Assembly (NCBI RefSeq): GCF_035590735.1
Contig: NZ_CP141595.1
Span: 491,001-555,000 of the forward strand
Length of the DNA: 64,000 nucleotides
DNA from: Rossellomorea aquimaris
GTDB lineage: Bacteria; Bacillota; Bacilli; Bacillales; Bacillaceae_B
Direction: 5' to 3'
Shown here: one piece after another, positions 50,498 through 58,895 of the stretch
Numbering within the stretch: position 1 is the stretch's first letter
Layout: each line of letters begins with the position of its first letter
The notes under the pieces: generated by a model
Databases searched by the model: none
What the model was told of the DNA's origin: nothing
What the model saw: only the letters and a program-made list of their open reading frames with translations
Program-made: the position numbers and the translations under genes

Positions 50498-51478
50498 ATG
50501 TCGAAAAAAGAAGTGATCATCATCGGTGGCGGCCTGTCAGGGATCATGGCAGCCAAAACGTTAATGAATAAAGGAATAACGGATATCATCATCATTGAAA
50601 AAAGTAGAAGTGTCGGAGGGAGACTCGCCACGAGACGGATTCAAGACGGAAAAGCGGATCACGGCGCGCAATTCTTCACGGTGCGTTCCACAGAACTTCA
50701 AACAGACGTTGAGAAATGGCTACATGCTGGCTGGATCAAAAGGTGGTTCGGCAACCCCTACCCGCGATACACCTCCGTCAATGGAATGAACGCCCTGGCC
50801 AAAAGACTGGCCGAAACACTTCCTATAATGCTCAACACAAAAGTCTCTTCCATCCGTGATGGGAGGGACGGACCTCTGGAAGTGGAACTGGATAATGGTG
50901 AAAAAATCATTGGGGAGCATATTATCGCAACTGCCCCTGTACCTCAGGCGCTTACACTGCTATCTGAAATCGAGAGCACGGAGCTAAAGCATATCACGTT
51001 CGCTCCATGCTTTGTAGGTATGTTCACCTTTGGTAAGGAGAGCATGGTACCTGCACCTGGACATAAAGACGAACAGTTGTCACCGGGAGTAGAACGGGTG
51101 GTGGATCATCAAAAGAAAGGAATTTCTTCAACAGTAACGGTGAGTGTGTATATGACGGGAGCCTGGTCGAAAAAGCGCTTTGACCTTGAGGACGACGCCA
51201 TTTTGGCTGAAATTCAGGAGGTTGCAGCACTTCATCTCGGAGAGGGAAATCAAATAGTTGATGCTCAATTGAAACGTTGGAAATACGCAGAAGCAGAAGA
51301 AGTCGTTCGCTCTCCTTATGTCGAACTTGGAAGTAATCAGCGGGTTATGGTTTGTGGAGATGTTTTTTTGAGAGAAAATGATGAAGCAGGACGAACACGG
51401 TTTGAAAGTGCTTATTTATCTGGAATTTCAGCCGGAGAGAGAGTGGCAGAAAAGCTGAAGGGATCATCTCTCTCATGA
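50498..51478 (+). CDS. FAD/NAD(P)-dependent amine-oxidase-like oxidoreductase (renalase-like)
   Basis: The 326-residue protein opens with an FAD-binding loop 'IIGGGLSGIMAAKTL' (about residues 8-22, GxGxxG) followed by 'IIEKSRSVGGRLATRR' (about residues 34-49) and 'DHGAQFFTVR'. This is the renalase/NAD(P)/FAD-dependent oxidoreductase type. The substrate is unknown. ATG 50498 follows AGAGAGG. A REP core at 50865-50875 lies inside the gene and encodes 'GRDGPLE' without breaking the frame. Confidence 0.85.
   Translation: MSKKEVIIIGGGLSGIMAAKTLMNKGITDIIIIEKSRSVGGRLATRRIQDGKADHGAQFFTVRSTELQTDVEKWLHAGWIKRWFGNPYPRYTSVNGMNALAKRLAETLPIMLNTKVSSIRDGRDGPLEVELDNGEKIIGEHIIATAPVPQALTLLSEIESTELKHITFAPCFVGMFTFGKESMVPAPGHKDEQLSPGVERVVDHQKKGISSTVTVSVYMTGAWSKKRFDLEDDAILAEIQEVAALHLGEGNQIVDAQLKRWKYAEAEEVVRSPYVELGSNQRVMVCGDVFLRENDEAGRTRFESAYLSGISAGERVAEKLKGSSLS
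50864..50876 (+). repeat. REP-like core inside the FAD oxidoreductase gene, copy 11
   Basis: The exact 11-base core (50865-50875) lies in the coding frame; the flanking GGGAGG fits the consensus used at other copies. Confidence 0.5.
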
Positions 51479-51575
51479 TCCGTGAAAGATTGGTTGTGGG
51501 GGTTAAGTATAACCATCATATCATCAAGAAACACTAGAAGAGTACATAAATTCAATGATAAGAAGAGGAAATAAA

Positions 51576-52091
51576 ATGAGCATACAACTAAAGCAAGCGA
51601 ACCCTGACCATCTCGACACCATTATGGACGTTTACCTGAGATGTAAAAAAGATCTGGATGAAAAGGGATTGCTTCAATGGAATGATCACTACCCAAGCCG
51701 GGAATATTTTGAAGAAGAAATGTTAAATGGAAATCTTTATGTATTCATGATAGATGAATCAATAGCAGGATCCGTGACCCTGAATGAATGGCAGTCCCCG
51801 GAATGGTCCGAGATTCCATGGAGATTTGCGAACGAGTGGGTCATTCATGCATTGTTTCTTGATCCCTTTCAGCAGGGAAATGGATTGGGCAAAGTATTCA
51901 TGGAGAAGTGTGAAGAGCTTGCTCGTGAAAGAGGATTCGGGAGCATCCGGTTAGATGCATATTCAAGAAATACGGGGGCCAATTACTTGTATGAAAAAAT
52001 GGACTATGGGTACCGGGGTTCAGTCTATTTCACTTCTAAACCAGAGGGGCATCAGGAATATCGCTGTTATGAGAAAGCACTGACTCTTTAA
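51576..52091 (+). CDS. GNAT-family N-acetyltransferase
   Basis: The 171-residue protein has the acetyl-CoA loop 'LDPFQQGNGLGKVFMEKCEE' (about residues 97-116) and the C-terminal 'YLYEKMDYGYRG', typical of RimI-like GNAT enzymes. The substrate is unknown. ATG 51576 follows AAGAGGAAAT; an in-frame upstream ATG at 51555 lacks a site. It stands between the FAD oxidoreductase and nos genes. Confidence 0.88.
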   Translation: MSIQLKQANPDHLDTIMDVYLRCKKDLDEKGLLQWNDHYPSREYFEEEMLNGNLYVFMIDESIAGSVTLNEWQSPEWSEIPWRFANEWVIHALFLDPFQQGNGLGKVFMEKCEELARERGFGSIRLDAYSRNTGANYLYEKMDYGYRGSVYFTSKPEGHQEYRCYEKALTL

Positions 52092-52193
52092 GATTCAATC
52101 CTTGTTCAAATGTACAAAGGAAAAGAAGATAGGATAAATGGTATACTTGGAGGTACAGTATGCGCTGAATAAGAAAGCAGGGAAGCGATTATA

Positions 52194-53273
52194 TTGACAC
52201 CGAATTTGGATGAGGCGAGGGCCTTCATTGAGCAATGTTATCAGGAATTAAATAAAAGCGAATCAGACATGGTGATTCGCTTACAACAAATAGAAGATGA
52301 ACTAAGAACAGAAGGAACCTATACTCATACGACAGAAGAGCTAGTGCACGGAGCCAAAATGGCGTGGAGAAACAGCAATCGCTGTATTGGCCGGTTGTTC
52401 TGGAATTCGCTGAACGTGTTTGACGAAAGGGAAGCGTCGACGGAGGATGAGGTGTGGGGAGCGTTAGAGCGCCACCTTGACTATGCTTCTAATAACGGTA
52501 GAATACGTCCGACGATTACCATCTTCAGACCCTCTCAGCCACATCAGCCTGACATCCGATTATGGAATCATCAGTTGATCAGATATGCCGGCTATGTGGA
52601 GGATGGGCAATATATAGGGGATCCACATTCCATTGAGTTTACCAAGAAATGCGAAGAGCTCGGCTGGAAAGGGCAGGGGACTCACTTTGATGTCCTGCCT
52701 TTCGTAGTGCAAATCGGGGACGGACCTCCAAAGTGGAAAGAGATTGAAGCTCGACTTAGGTTGGAGGTTCCTCTACGTCATCCGGAATTTGATTGGTTTC
52801 GGGATCTCGGGTTGAAGTGGTATGGAGTCCCGATCATTTCTGATATGGAATTGAAGATCGGGGGCATCTCATATAAAGCAGCTCCGTTTAACGGCTGGTA
52901 TATGGAAACGGAAATCGGTGCACGGAACCTTGCAGACGAAAACCGCTATAATCTTTTGCCGAAAGTAGCAAGTTGTATGGGGTTGGATATGTCTAGAGCG
53001 GCAACGTTGTGGAAAGATAAAGCACTGATCGAGTTGAATATCGCCGTACTCCATTCCTTTAAAGAAGATGGGGTCAGCATCGTCGATCATCATACGGCAG
53101 CCCAGCAATTCCGCTTGTTTGAAGAGAACGAGAAGAGTGCCGATCGTGATGTGACGGGGGATTGGACCTGGCTGATACCGCCTGTCTCACCGGCAACGAC
53201 TCATATATTTCATAAAGAGTACGACAATACGTGGAATTCGACGAATTATTTCTATCAGGATGCGCCTTATTAA
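52194..53273 (+). CDS. nos: Nitric oxide synthase, oxygenase domain only
   Basis: The 359-residue haem enzyme matches bacterial NOS in size and motifs. The haem-ligand Cys lies in '[18 protein letters not shown]' (Cys64). '[13 protein letters not shown]' (about residue 240; the Glu binds arginine) and the C-terminal '[13 protein letters not shown]' complete the signature. It makes NO from arginine with help of a cellular reductase, because no reductase domain is present. NO protects Bacillus from oxidative stress and some antibiotics (known in B. subtilis and B. anthracis). TTG 52194 is eight bases after AGGGAAG. A terminator follows. Confidence 0.95.
   Translation: MTPNLDEARAFIEQCYQELNKSESDMVIRLQQIEDELRTEGTYTHTTEELVHGAKMAWRNSNRCIGRLFWNSLNVFDEREASTEDEVWGALERHLDYASNNGRIRPTITIFRPSQPHQPDIRLWNHQLIRYAGYVEDGQYIGDPHSIEFTKKCEELGWKGQGTHFDVLPFVVQIGDGPPKWKEIEARLRLEVPLRHPEFDWFRDLGLKWYGVPIISDMELKIGGISYKAAPFNGWYMETEIGARNLADENRYNLLPKVASCMGLDMSRAATLWKDKALIELNIAVLHSFKEDGVSIVDHHTAAQQFRLFEENEKSADRDVTGDWTWLIPPVSPATTHIFHKEYDNTWNSTNYFYQDAPY
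52716..52727 (+). repeat. REP-like core inside nos, copy 12
   Basis: The exact 11-base core (52717-52727) encodes 'GDGPPK'. That segment looks like normal NOS sequence, so chance is likely. Confidence 0.35.
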
Positions 53274-53277
53274 GGAG

Positions 53278-53314
53278 AGCTGTTTTCTGTTTCGTACAGA
53301 AAGCAGCTTTTTTT
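53278..53314 (+). terminator. Terminator of nos
   Basis: AGCTGTTTTCTGT pairs with ACAGAAAGCAGCT (one mismatch) around TTCGT, followed by T6. Confidence 0.9.
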
Positions 53315-53543
53315 AAAACGTATAGGGCGGGCGTTTGGACACTTCATAATATTGAAACCAAAACCTGAATTCATCAAATAAAACAGGACCATCGAATGTG
53401 AAATTCTCAAAGAAATCCTCAACTAATTCTGTGTCAGCATCATCCATAATGCCGGTCACATAAAGAGGCGTCTTGAATCGCTTGTATAGATCCTCATATC
53501 CATAAAAGCTAAACAAATCTTCCAATTGTTGTTCGTTCATCAT
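53313..53543 (-). CDS. Small acidic protein (76 aa), unknown
   Basis: The product is acidic and aromatic, with 'LFSFYGYEDLYKRFK' near the start and 'FRFWFQYYEVSKRPPY' near the end. It has no cysteine or membrane helix. ATG 53543 is placed five bases after GGAAGG (AAGGAAGGTG on the minus strand); ATG 53540 is equally possible. It converges with nos and shares its terminator. I do not recognise the family. Confidence 0.6.
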   Translation of the reverse strand: MMNEQQLEDLFSFYGYEDLYKRFKTPLYVTGIMDDADTELVEDFFENFTFDGPVLFDEFRFWFQYYEVSKRPPYTF

Positions 53544-53591
53544 TTTCACCTTCCTTACTAGTAGGTTTTCTCTTTCTTGTAAAAATATCCA

Positions 53592-53625
53592 TAAAAAAAC
53601 AGCAGCGGAAGGAGTCCGTGCTGTT
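53592..53625 (-). terminator. Terminator downstream of the small lipoprotein gene
   Basis: On the minus strand AACAGCACGGA pairs with TCCGCTGCTGTT (one bulge) and T7 follows. It lies directly after a second in-frame stop at 53629. Confidence 0.82.
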
Positions 53626-53694
53626 TGTCTATTGCTTCAATTCGGTATAAACGACCAGTGCCGGGATTTCAATGGGCGTTGGCACCATTCCGCT

Positions 53695-53886
53695 TCACTC
53701 ATCTTTAATGATCGTATCAGCCAATGGGGACGGGGAAGTGGTGGTACTCGCCATTTGAGCTTTCGGCTTTCCCTCTTGCTTATCGGTTGTTTGCGTTTTC
53801 TCTTTTTCCTCTTGAGAATTTGAACTAAATCCTGCAGAACAAGCAGAAATGGGCAAAAGTACAAGCACAAGTAGTACAACCCTCAT
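53695..53886 (-). CDS. Small lipoprotein, possibly cut short by an in-frame TGA
   Basis: The 63-residue product has a signal peptide and lipobox 'LLPISAC' (Cys16) and then a Ser/Thr/Lys/Glu-rich linker typical of tiny surface lipoproteins. The frame stops at TGA 53695-53697 but stays open for 21 more codons ('SGMVPTPIEIPALVVYTELK', then Gln) to TAG 53629, where the terminator begins. So the gene may have ended at 53629 and be a nonsense mutant, or this TGA may be read through. The start at ATG 53886 has its ribosome binding site AAGGAG unusually far upstream. The function is unknown. Confidence 0.55.
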   Translation of the reverse strand: MRVVLLVLVLLPISACSAGFSSNSQEEKEKTQTTDKQEGKPKAQMASTTTSPSPLADTIIKDE

Positions 53887-53926
53887 AGTATATATTATGT
53901 GAAGCCACTCCTTTCATCTTCACACT

Positions 53927-53957
53927 GGGGGACGGACCTTAATAGGTCCGTCCCTCT
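53927..53957. repeat. REP-like inverted pair, copies 13 and 14
   Basis: GGGGACGGACCT and AGGTCCGTCCCTC flank only four bases (TAAT). Exact cores lie at 53929-53939 and 53944-53954. The pair sits between the surface protein gene and the lipoprotein gene and may end transcription of the former. Confidence 0.82.
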
Positions 53958-53969
53958 CATCTTTTAAGA

Positions 53970-55322
53970 TTATTTTTTGTGTACAGCGTATTTTCTCATT
54001 CCCAGTGTGGTTCCACCAGCGATGATCAGCAGGGCTGCAAGAAGGAATTCGAACGGGAATTCTTTTCCTGCTGTTCCGCCCATACCAGTGTTGGGCATTT
54101 CTGAAGGCATATTGGCTTTGAATTTGTCAGGGAACTGGTCAGCAAATGCTCCTGATAAACCTTTTGCCGGATTCAGCATATGCTCATACGCCATACGGAT
54201 TTGATCCCAGGATTTCTCGTAATCCCCGGCTGCATAGCTATCGAATGCTCCAACCAGTTGATCCACGTGCATTTGAAGTCCTTCTGCCAGGGCATCAGAT
54301 TTCAAACGGCCATCCGTTGCTGTTTCAAGGAATTTCGAGAATTCTGCACGATATCCATCCAGGTTTTTAAGGGCTTCTTCTTTTGCTTCATCATCTTCAG
54401 CACCTGTTGCTTCTACATAATCAACGAAGAATCCGATGTGCTTGGACCACATATCTTTAAATTGGTTACCCGCTTCTTCACCGTATACAGAAGCGATCGC
54501 TGCAGACAGGTCTTCAGTATTTGCATTCAGGGCGCCAACGGAAGCATCGAAATCTTCTGATCCGTCAATCCCGTTTTGCATCGCCATCGTTGCAAGGGCA
54601 GCATGCTCTGTTAACAAGTGGTTAAGAGTTGAACGTAAATCCGTTGCCGGTGTTACAGCCATCGTATTTTCGAACTTGTCAGGATATTGATCCGTGATCG
54701 CACTTGATAATCCTTTTGATACCATTCCCATATGACCGATTGCTTCACGCTCGTATTCGTAAGCCTTTTCATAGTCCCCGGCTACATAACTATCAAAAGC
54801 ACCGATCAGTTGGTTGATATGCATTTGAAGTCCTTCTGCCAGACTATCAGATTTTAAGCGTTCACCCGTTGCTGTTTCCAGGAAATTAGAGAACTCTTCT
54901 TTGTAGCCTGCAAGATTTGCAAGTGCTTCATCTTTCGCCGCTTGATCATCAGCACCCGTTGCTTTTACATAGTCAACGAAGAATCCGATGTGGTTCGTCC
55001 AGATTGTATTAAACTGGTTGCCGGCTTCTTCACCATATACAGAAGCGATGGCTCCTTTCAAATCTGCTGCGTTATCATTCAATGCCCCGGCTGCTGCATC
55101 AAAATCTTCAGCACCTTCAGCTCCTCGTCTCATGGCTTCGACTGCTAAGTAAGCATGTTCAGTCAGTAAGTGATCTAAGGTAGTTCTTAATTCTCCGGCT
55201 GGAGTATCTACTTTCGCCTCGTGTGAATGATCTTCACCGTTGTGTGCCGAAACTGTACCTACAGTTGGTACTAGTAATGTCATGCTTAAAGGGACCGCTA
55301 GATAACTTTTTTTCATTTTCAT
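53970..55322 (-). CDS. Sortase-anchored surface protein with two histidine-bearing helical repeats
   Basis: The 450-residue protein has a signal peptide (residues 1-26), a short His-rich start ('HNGEDHSHE') and two homologous domains (about residues 44-217 and 229-402). Five histidines in each recur exactly 184 residues apart (51/235, 56/240, 111/295, 168/352, 197/381). The end holds a sorting-like motif 'MPNTG' (409-413), a hydrophobic helix (427-441) and a basic tail. It is probably a wall-anchored, helical, metal-binding protein. ATG 55322 follows AAGGAGAG. A promoter shared with the nearby ECF sigma operon lies 36 bases upstream. Confidence 0.8.
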   Translation of the reverse strand: MKMKKSYLAVPLSMTLLVPTVGTVSAHNGEDHSHEAKVDTPAGELRTTLDHLLTEHAYLAVEAMRRGAEGAEDFDAAAGALNDNAADLKGAIASVYGEEAGNQFNTIWTNHIGFFVDYVKATGADDQAAKDEALANLAGYKEEFSNFLETATGERLKSDSLAEGLQMHINQLIGAFDSYVAGDYEKAYEYEREAIGHMGMVSKGLSSAITDQYPDKFENTMAVTPATDLRSTLNHLLTEHAALATMAMQNGIDGSEDFDASVGALNANTEDLSAAIASVYGEEAGNQFKDMWSKHIGFFVDYVEATGAEDDEAKEEALKNLDGYRAEFSKFLETATDGRLKSDALAEGLQMHVDQLVGAFDSYAAGDYEKSWDQIRMAYEHMLNPAKGLSGAFADQFPDKFKANMPSEMPNTGMGGTAGKEFPFEFLLAALLIIAGGTTLGMRKYAVHKK

Positions 55323-55357
55323 AATCGAATCTCTCCTTTTTTTTATTTTCATAGAGA

Positions 55358-55385
55358 TAACGACAGAAGTTGAAAATTGGATCAC
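55358..55385 (-). promoter_or_regulatory. ECF-sigma promoter of the surface protein gene
   Basis: Read on the minus strand, GTGATCCAA is followed after 14 bases by CGTTA. The same words with the same spacing occur before the sigma operon (56999-57026). An A-rich stretch lies just upstream of the -35. Confidence 0.75.
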
Positions 55386-55591
55386 TTTTTTTAGAAATGG
55401 GTAAAAGTAAGTTGATAGTATCGAGAGAGTACAGTTTCTGTAACTATGTATCCTTAATAAAAGAGTAGAAAGAAGTATAGTGAAACCTTTAGAGCCTTTG
55501 TGCAACTCCTGATAGCCAGGGCTAAATTACCTGGATCTATTTTTTTGACATTTCGATGTGCGAAGAATATGTGAGAATTTTTTATTAATAA

Positions 55592-55623
55592 TAAAAAATA
55601 CCCGGCAGTACTGAACTGCCGGG
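55592..55623 (-). terminator. Terminator of the sigma/anti-sigma operon
   Basis: On the minus strand CCCGGCAGT pairs with ACTGCCGGG around TCAGT, followed by TATTTTTTATT. The 206 bases between it and the surface-protein promoter hold nothing else I can identify. Confidence 0.92.
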
Positions 55624-55639
55624 CGAGGAAAAACTATTT

Positions 55640-56356
55640 TTAAATTTCGGAAGCTAACACAATTTCTCCTTGTGGAAGCTCGCTATTGGCATCCGGTTCG
55701 AGTGTAATGGCCACCGTATCCCAATCTTTCTTCGATAATTCTTCACTAAATTTGAAAACGACCGAGCCTTTTCCATCCTGGCTCGTTACAAATGTTCCGG
55801 CACGTTCAGGTTTGTCATCTTTAATGAGCCAAACCTGATAGACTTCCTCATTTGAGACCTCCTGAAGCTCAGAAGCTTGAACAACCATGCTCGTTTGTTG
55901 GCCTTGCTTGATGATACTTGCCGTACCCTTGGCATTTCCACTAACTGCAGCGAGGTCGACATATTGCACAACCTGATCGATCGTTGCTTGTTCCACCACT
56001 TCGTTCTGATCCTCAAGTTGCGTAAATAGATAAGCATTCCCGATTAAAGAAAGTGCCAGAGCTGCCGCGACAGAAGGGAAGAACCATGACTTCTTTTTCT
56101 TTCTGGTGAGGGACCCGTCGTTTGAATGCACTTCCTCTTCACCTAATATATTGGCAAAAACACGTTCTTCCAGGTCTTTAGGAGGTTCGACAACTTCGGA
56201 TGCGAAAGGCATGAATTCTGCTAACTGCTCCAGTTCATGAAGCTCTTCCTGACACTGGGGACAGCTTTCAAGATGCTTTTCAAATTGGGCTTTCTCAAGT
56301 TCAGATAAATGACCGTTGTAGTAATCCAGTAAGTGATCGCATTGTTGTGTAGTCAT
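55640..56356 (-). CDS. Zinc-binding anti-sigma factor (RskA-like)
   Basis: The 238-residue protein has an N-terminal anti-sigma zinc domain with 'HLESCPQC' (HxxxCxxC, about residues 28-35), a membrane helix (about 93-112: 'WFFPSVAAALALSLIGNAYL') and an outer RskA-type domain ('VWLIKDDKPERAGTFV', about residues 176-191). It holds the partner sigma factor at the membrane until a signal causes release, usually through proteolysis. ATG 56356 overlaps the sigma stop by four bases (ATGA), so the two are co-translated. Confidence 0.92.
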   Translation of the reverse strand: MTTQQCDHLLDYYNGHLSELEKAQFEKHLESCPQCQEELHELEQLAEFMPFASEVVEPPKDLEERVFANILGEEEVHSNDGSLTRKKKKSWFFPSVAAALALSLIGNAYLFTQLEDQNEVVEQATIDQVVQYVDLAAVSGNAKGTASIIKQGQQTSMVVQASELQEVSNEEVYQVWLIKDDKPERAGTFVTSQDGKGSVVFKFSEELSKKDWDTVAITLEPDANSELPQGEIVLASEI

Positions 56357-56916
56357 TCGAATTGACCTCCTTTCCCTTTAAGACACGTGTGTAAATGCTT
56401 TAGTGCTAGGCGGATTCTTCCCTTGACAGTCCCGAGTGGAATGTCAGTGGAATCGGCAATGGTTTGTTGAGTCAATCCTTTATAATAGAATAATTGCACA
56501 ATGTTTTGCTGATCGTCTTTCAACGACTGGATACAATCCCGAATCGCTGCTCCTTTTTCTTTCCATTCCAATTGGTCGGCCGGAGTTTCGTAAGTGACCT
56601 GCAGGGAGTCTTTCTCTATATATTCAACAGACTCATGTTTCTTTCGTTTCCTTATCGCATCGAGGCAAGTATTCCTCGTCATCGTTAACAACCAGGACGA
56701 AAATTTCCCTTTACTGTGATCATAAGGGGAGTGTTTTTTCCAGAGCTTCATGAAAACTTCCTGAATCACTTCTTCGGCAATTTCACGGTCCCCTGTCATT
56801 TTGTATGAGAAAGAATATATCAGTTTTTCATATTGTTGATAAAGCTGTCGTAATGCAGTCGGATCTTTGGCTAAAACTTGTTGATACAATTCTATATCCT
56901 TGCGTTCATTGGGCAT
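56353..56916 (-). CDS. ECF-family RNA polymerase sigma factor (SigK/RskA-type)
   Basis: The 187-residue protein has sigma region 2 ('YSFSYKMTGDREIAEEVIQE', about residues 34-53, and 'FSSWLLTMTRNTCLDAIRKR', about residues 72-91) and region 4 ('LTQQTIADSTDIPLGTVKGR', about residues 150-169). This is a complete ECF sigma factor. ATG 56916 follows AAGGAG nine bases upstream. It is encoded with its anti-sigma factor. An identical promoter before the operon and before the surface protein gene suggests autoregulation and one direct target. Confidence 0.94.
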   Translation of the reverse strand: MPNERKDIELYQQVLAKDPTALRQLYQQYEKLIYSFSYKMTGDREIAEEVIQEVFMKLWKKHSPYDHSKGKFSSWLLTMTRNTCLDAIRKRKKHESVEYIEKDSLQVTYETPADQLEWKEKGAAIRDCIQSLKDDQQNIVQLFYYKGLTQQTIADSTDIPLGTVKGRIRLALKHLHTCLKGKGGQFE

Positions 56917-56998
56917 AGTACGCTCCTTATCTTTGACATGAATACAATAAGGATACTAAACAACGGAGCTGAACTCAATTTTAATAAGCTTAATAAGC

Positions 56999-57026
56999 TA
57001 ACGAATGAAATAAGAATTTGGATCAC
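56999..57026 (-). promoter_or_regulatory. ECF-sigma promoter of the sigma operon
   Basis: On the minus strand GTGATCCAA (57018-57026), a 14-base spacer and CGTTA (56999-57003). It matches the promoter at 55358-55385 in both boxes and in spacing. Confidence 0.75.
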
Positions 57027-57081
57027 GCATGTTTGAAAAAATCGTTAGTGGGGTAAATAGGTGATTTTGGAGTTGATTATA

Positions 57082-57110
57082 CAAAAAAATCCCCCAACCA
57101 AATGGGGGAT
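57082..57110 (-). terminator. Terminator of mreBH
   Basis: On the minus strand ATCCCCCA pairs with TGGGGGAT around a short loop, followed by T7. Confidence 0.9.
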
Positions 57111-57119
57111 ATCTTCATA

Positions 57120-58124
57120 TTATTTTACTTTTTGTAATTTGTGAATCACGGATAGGGAACGTCCTGTTCCGATTGCAACTGATTCTAGCGGGTTTGGAGC
57201 TAAGTGAACAGGTACGACGATTTCCTGGCTTAGCCAATCTTGAAGTCCGTTCAGAAGTGCTCCACCACCAGTCAGAATCACACCACGGTCGACGATGTCC
57301 CCACTTAGTTCAGGAGGACAATTTTCCAATGTCGCACGGATTGTTTCCAAGATGTGAAGAAGAGATTCTTTCAACGCATCCTGAATTTCGTTTGATGATA
57401 GTTCGATCGTTTTTGGAAGCCCGGTAACCAGGTCACGTCCACGAATATCCATCGTTCTTTCTTCATGATCAATCAGCGCTTGACCCACTTCGATTTTTAC
57501 CAATTCTGCCGTTCTTTCACCAATCAGGAGATTGTAGCGTTTACGAACGTACTGAACGATATCCTCATCCATTTGGTCTCCGCCGATACGGATCGTGTTA
57601 CAGGAAACAACGCCACCATAAGAGATGATCGCTACTTCTGTCGTTCCGCCACCGATATCAACGATTACGTTGGCAACAGGTTCACCTACAGGCAAGTCAG
57701 CACCGATTGCAGCAGCTACAGGTTCTTCAATAAGTGTCACGGATTTCGCGCCGCTTCCTCTCACTGCATCCTGAATCGCTCTTCTCTCGACACTTGTTGC
57801 ACCAGAAGGCGTACAAACGACAACCGTTGGCTTGCGGATAGAGAATCCAAGTTTTTTACTCGCTTTTTTCATCACTTGTTTTAACATTTCAGTTGTCACG
57901 TCAAAATCAGCAATAACGCCATCTTTAAGCGGGCGTACAGCCACGATCTTTCCTGGCGTTTTCCCGATCATGCTCTTGGCTTCAGTTCCAACCGCCAATA
58001 CCGTTTTATTCTCTGTATCGATTGCGACAACAGAAGGTTCATTAAGTATAATTCCTTTATTTTTACTATAAACAAGTATATTTGCAGTTCCTAAATCGAT
58101 ACCAATTTCAGAGTTTGATAACAT
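57120..58124 (-). CDS. mreBH: MreBH, actin-like cell-shape protein
   Basis: The 334-residue protein carries the actin-fold ATP loops: phosphate 1 '[18 protein letters not shown]' (about residues 8-25), phosphate 2 '[16 protein letters not shown]' (about residue 158) and the adenosine motif '[14 protein letters not shown]' (about residue 286). The sequence beginning and the '[20 protein letters not shown]' region match B. subtilis MreBH more closely than MreB or Mbl. It forms filaments that guide lateral cell-wall synthesis and binds the hydrolase LytE (known). ATG 58124 is seven bases after GGAGG; a TTG one codon earlier is less likely. It is monocistronic. Confidence 0.9.
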   Translation of the reverse strand: MLSNSEIGIDLGTANILVYSKNKGIILNEPSVVAIDTENKTVLAVGTEAKSMIGKTPGKIVAVRPLKDGVIADFDVTTEMLKQVMKKASKKLGFSIRKPTVVVCTPSGATSVERRAIQDAVRGSGAKSVTLIEEPVAAAIGADLPVGEPVANVIVDIGGGTTEVAIISYGGVVSCNTIRIGGDQMDEDIVQYVRKRYNLLIGERTAELVKIEVGQALIDHEERTMDIRGRDLVTGLPKTIELSSNEIQDALKESLLHILETIRATLENCPPELSGDIVDRGVILTGGGALLNGLQDWLSQEIVVPVHLAPNPLESVAIGTGRSLSVIHKLQKVK

Positions 58125-58172
58125 CAATATTCCTCCAACTATAAGAATTCTAGACAGTATAACCTTCTATAC

Positions 58173-58200
58173 AGTATAGGAGATTTTTGCGGGTTATGAA
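58173..58200 (-). promoter_or_regulatory. Possible SigA promoter of mreBH
   Basis: On the minus strand TTCATA, a 16-base spacer and TATACT. A GGTGG-N9-CCACC inverted repeat lies just upstream at 58201-58219. No SigI-type box was recognised. Confidence 0.4.
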
Positions 58201-58219
58201 GGTGGAGATATTTACCACC

Positions 58220-58630
58220 GACAAATTGTTACAAAGTATGACAGAAGTGAAAACGTTTTTAAAAAAAGTAAAAGTGTATGATGAAGGGCTTTTTTATACC
58301 TGTAGGAGTATGCGGCGGCGGACCTTACTTTTTTGTTCGTTAAAAAAATTTAAACGTTCTGTAATATAGATGGGGATGTTTGGAGTAGTCGGATGGTGGT
58401 GAAGCGGTCGTTCAGGACGCAGGGGTGGTCATATGGGATGGTGCTTAGGTGAAAATGGAGGGAAAGGGTGAGAGATGGGACTCTTGTAGCAATTTTGATT
58501 ACAATTATATTTGGGTATTTCCATTTATATTGGGTGGAATTGGAAAACCCCATTTACTACCATAGGATGAAAGAAGAGGGGATGGATTTAGGACGGTGAA
58601 GAAGGAGAGTTTTAAGCATCGAATGCAAGA
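58220..58630. other. Intergenic stretch without identified features
   Basis: This 411-base stretch between the mreBH promoter region and the phrase-repeat holds no convincing gene, RNA or site. It has T- and G-rich runs and short open frames without ribosome binding sites. Confidence 0.6.
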
Positions 58631-58830
58631 TATCAGCGAAATTTACATTTTATCTGCGGAATATTCGATATTTCAGCGAAAACGCATCTTTTATCAGCGA
58701 ACGGCGGAATCGCTGTCTTCATTAATCCTATGAATTCTCGTTCGATTAATAAGCAGCAGGAGAACGTAATCCAAGATAACGGCGAAAATCAATTTTTAAC
58801 GGCGAAATTCCAAATATAACGACGAACACC
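58631..58830. repeat. Intergenic phrase-repeat element, copy A
   Basis: It has several TATCAGCG- and TTCAGCG-type words, then the core ATGAATTCTCGTTCGATTAA (58730-58749, continuing TAAG), then ATCCAAGATAACGGCG and further ACGGCGAAA words. Copy C at 61828-61967 has the same order. No coding frame runs through it. Confidence 0.7.
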
Positions 58831-58859
58831 CGATACTCCGTCTATATCAATCTATCAAA

Positions 58860-58887
58860 CAAAAAAATGCCCCACTAAGAGGCATTT
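58860..58887 (-). terminator. Terminator of the BMP-chemoreceptor operon
   Basis: On the minus strand AAATGCC pairs with GGCATTT around an 8-9 base loop and is followed by T7. Confidence 0.85.
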
Positions 58888-58895
58888 TCCCATTA

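Noticed and set aside
53637..53879. Open frame of 80 codons overlapping the small lipoprotein gene
   Set aside because: It lacks a ribosome binding site and its content (many Arg, Lys and Trp) looks like a frame-shifted shadow of the lipoprotein.
58631..58830. CRISPR array
   Set aside because: The phrase repeats are short, degenerate and irregularly spaced, and no cas genes are present.
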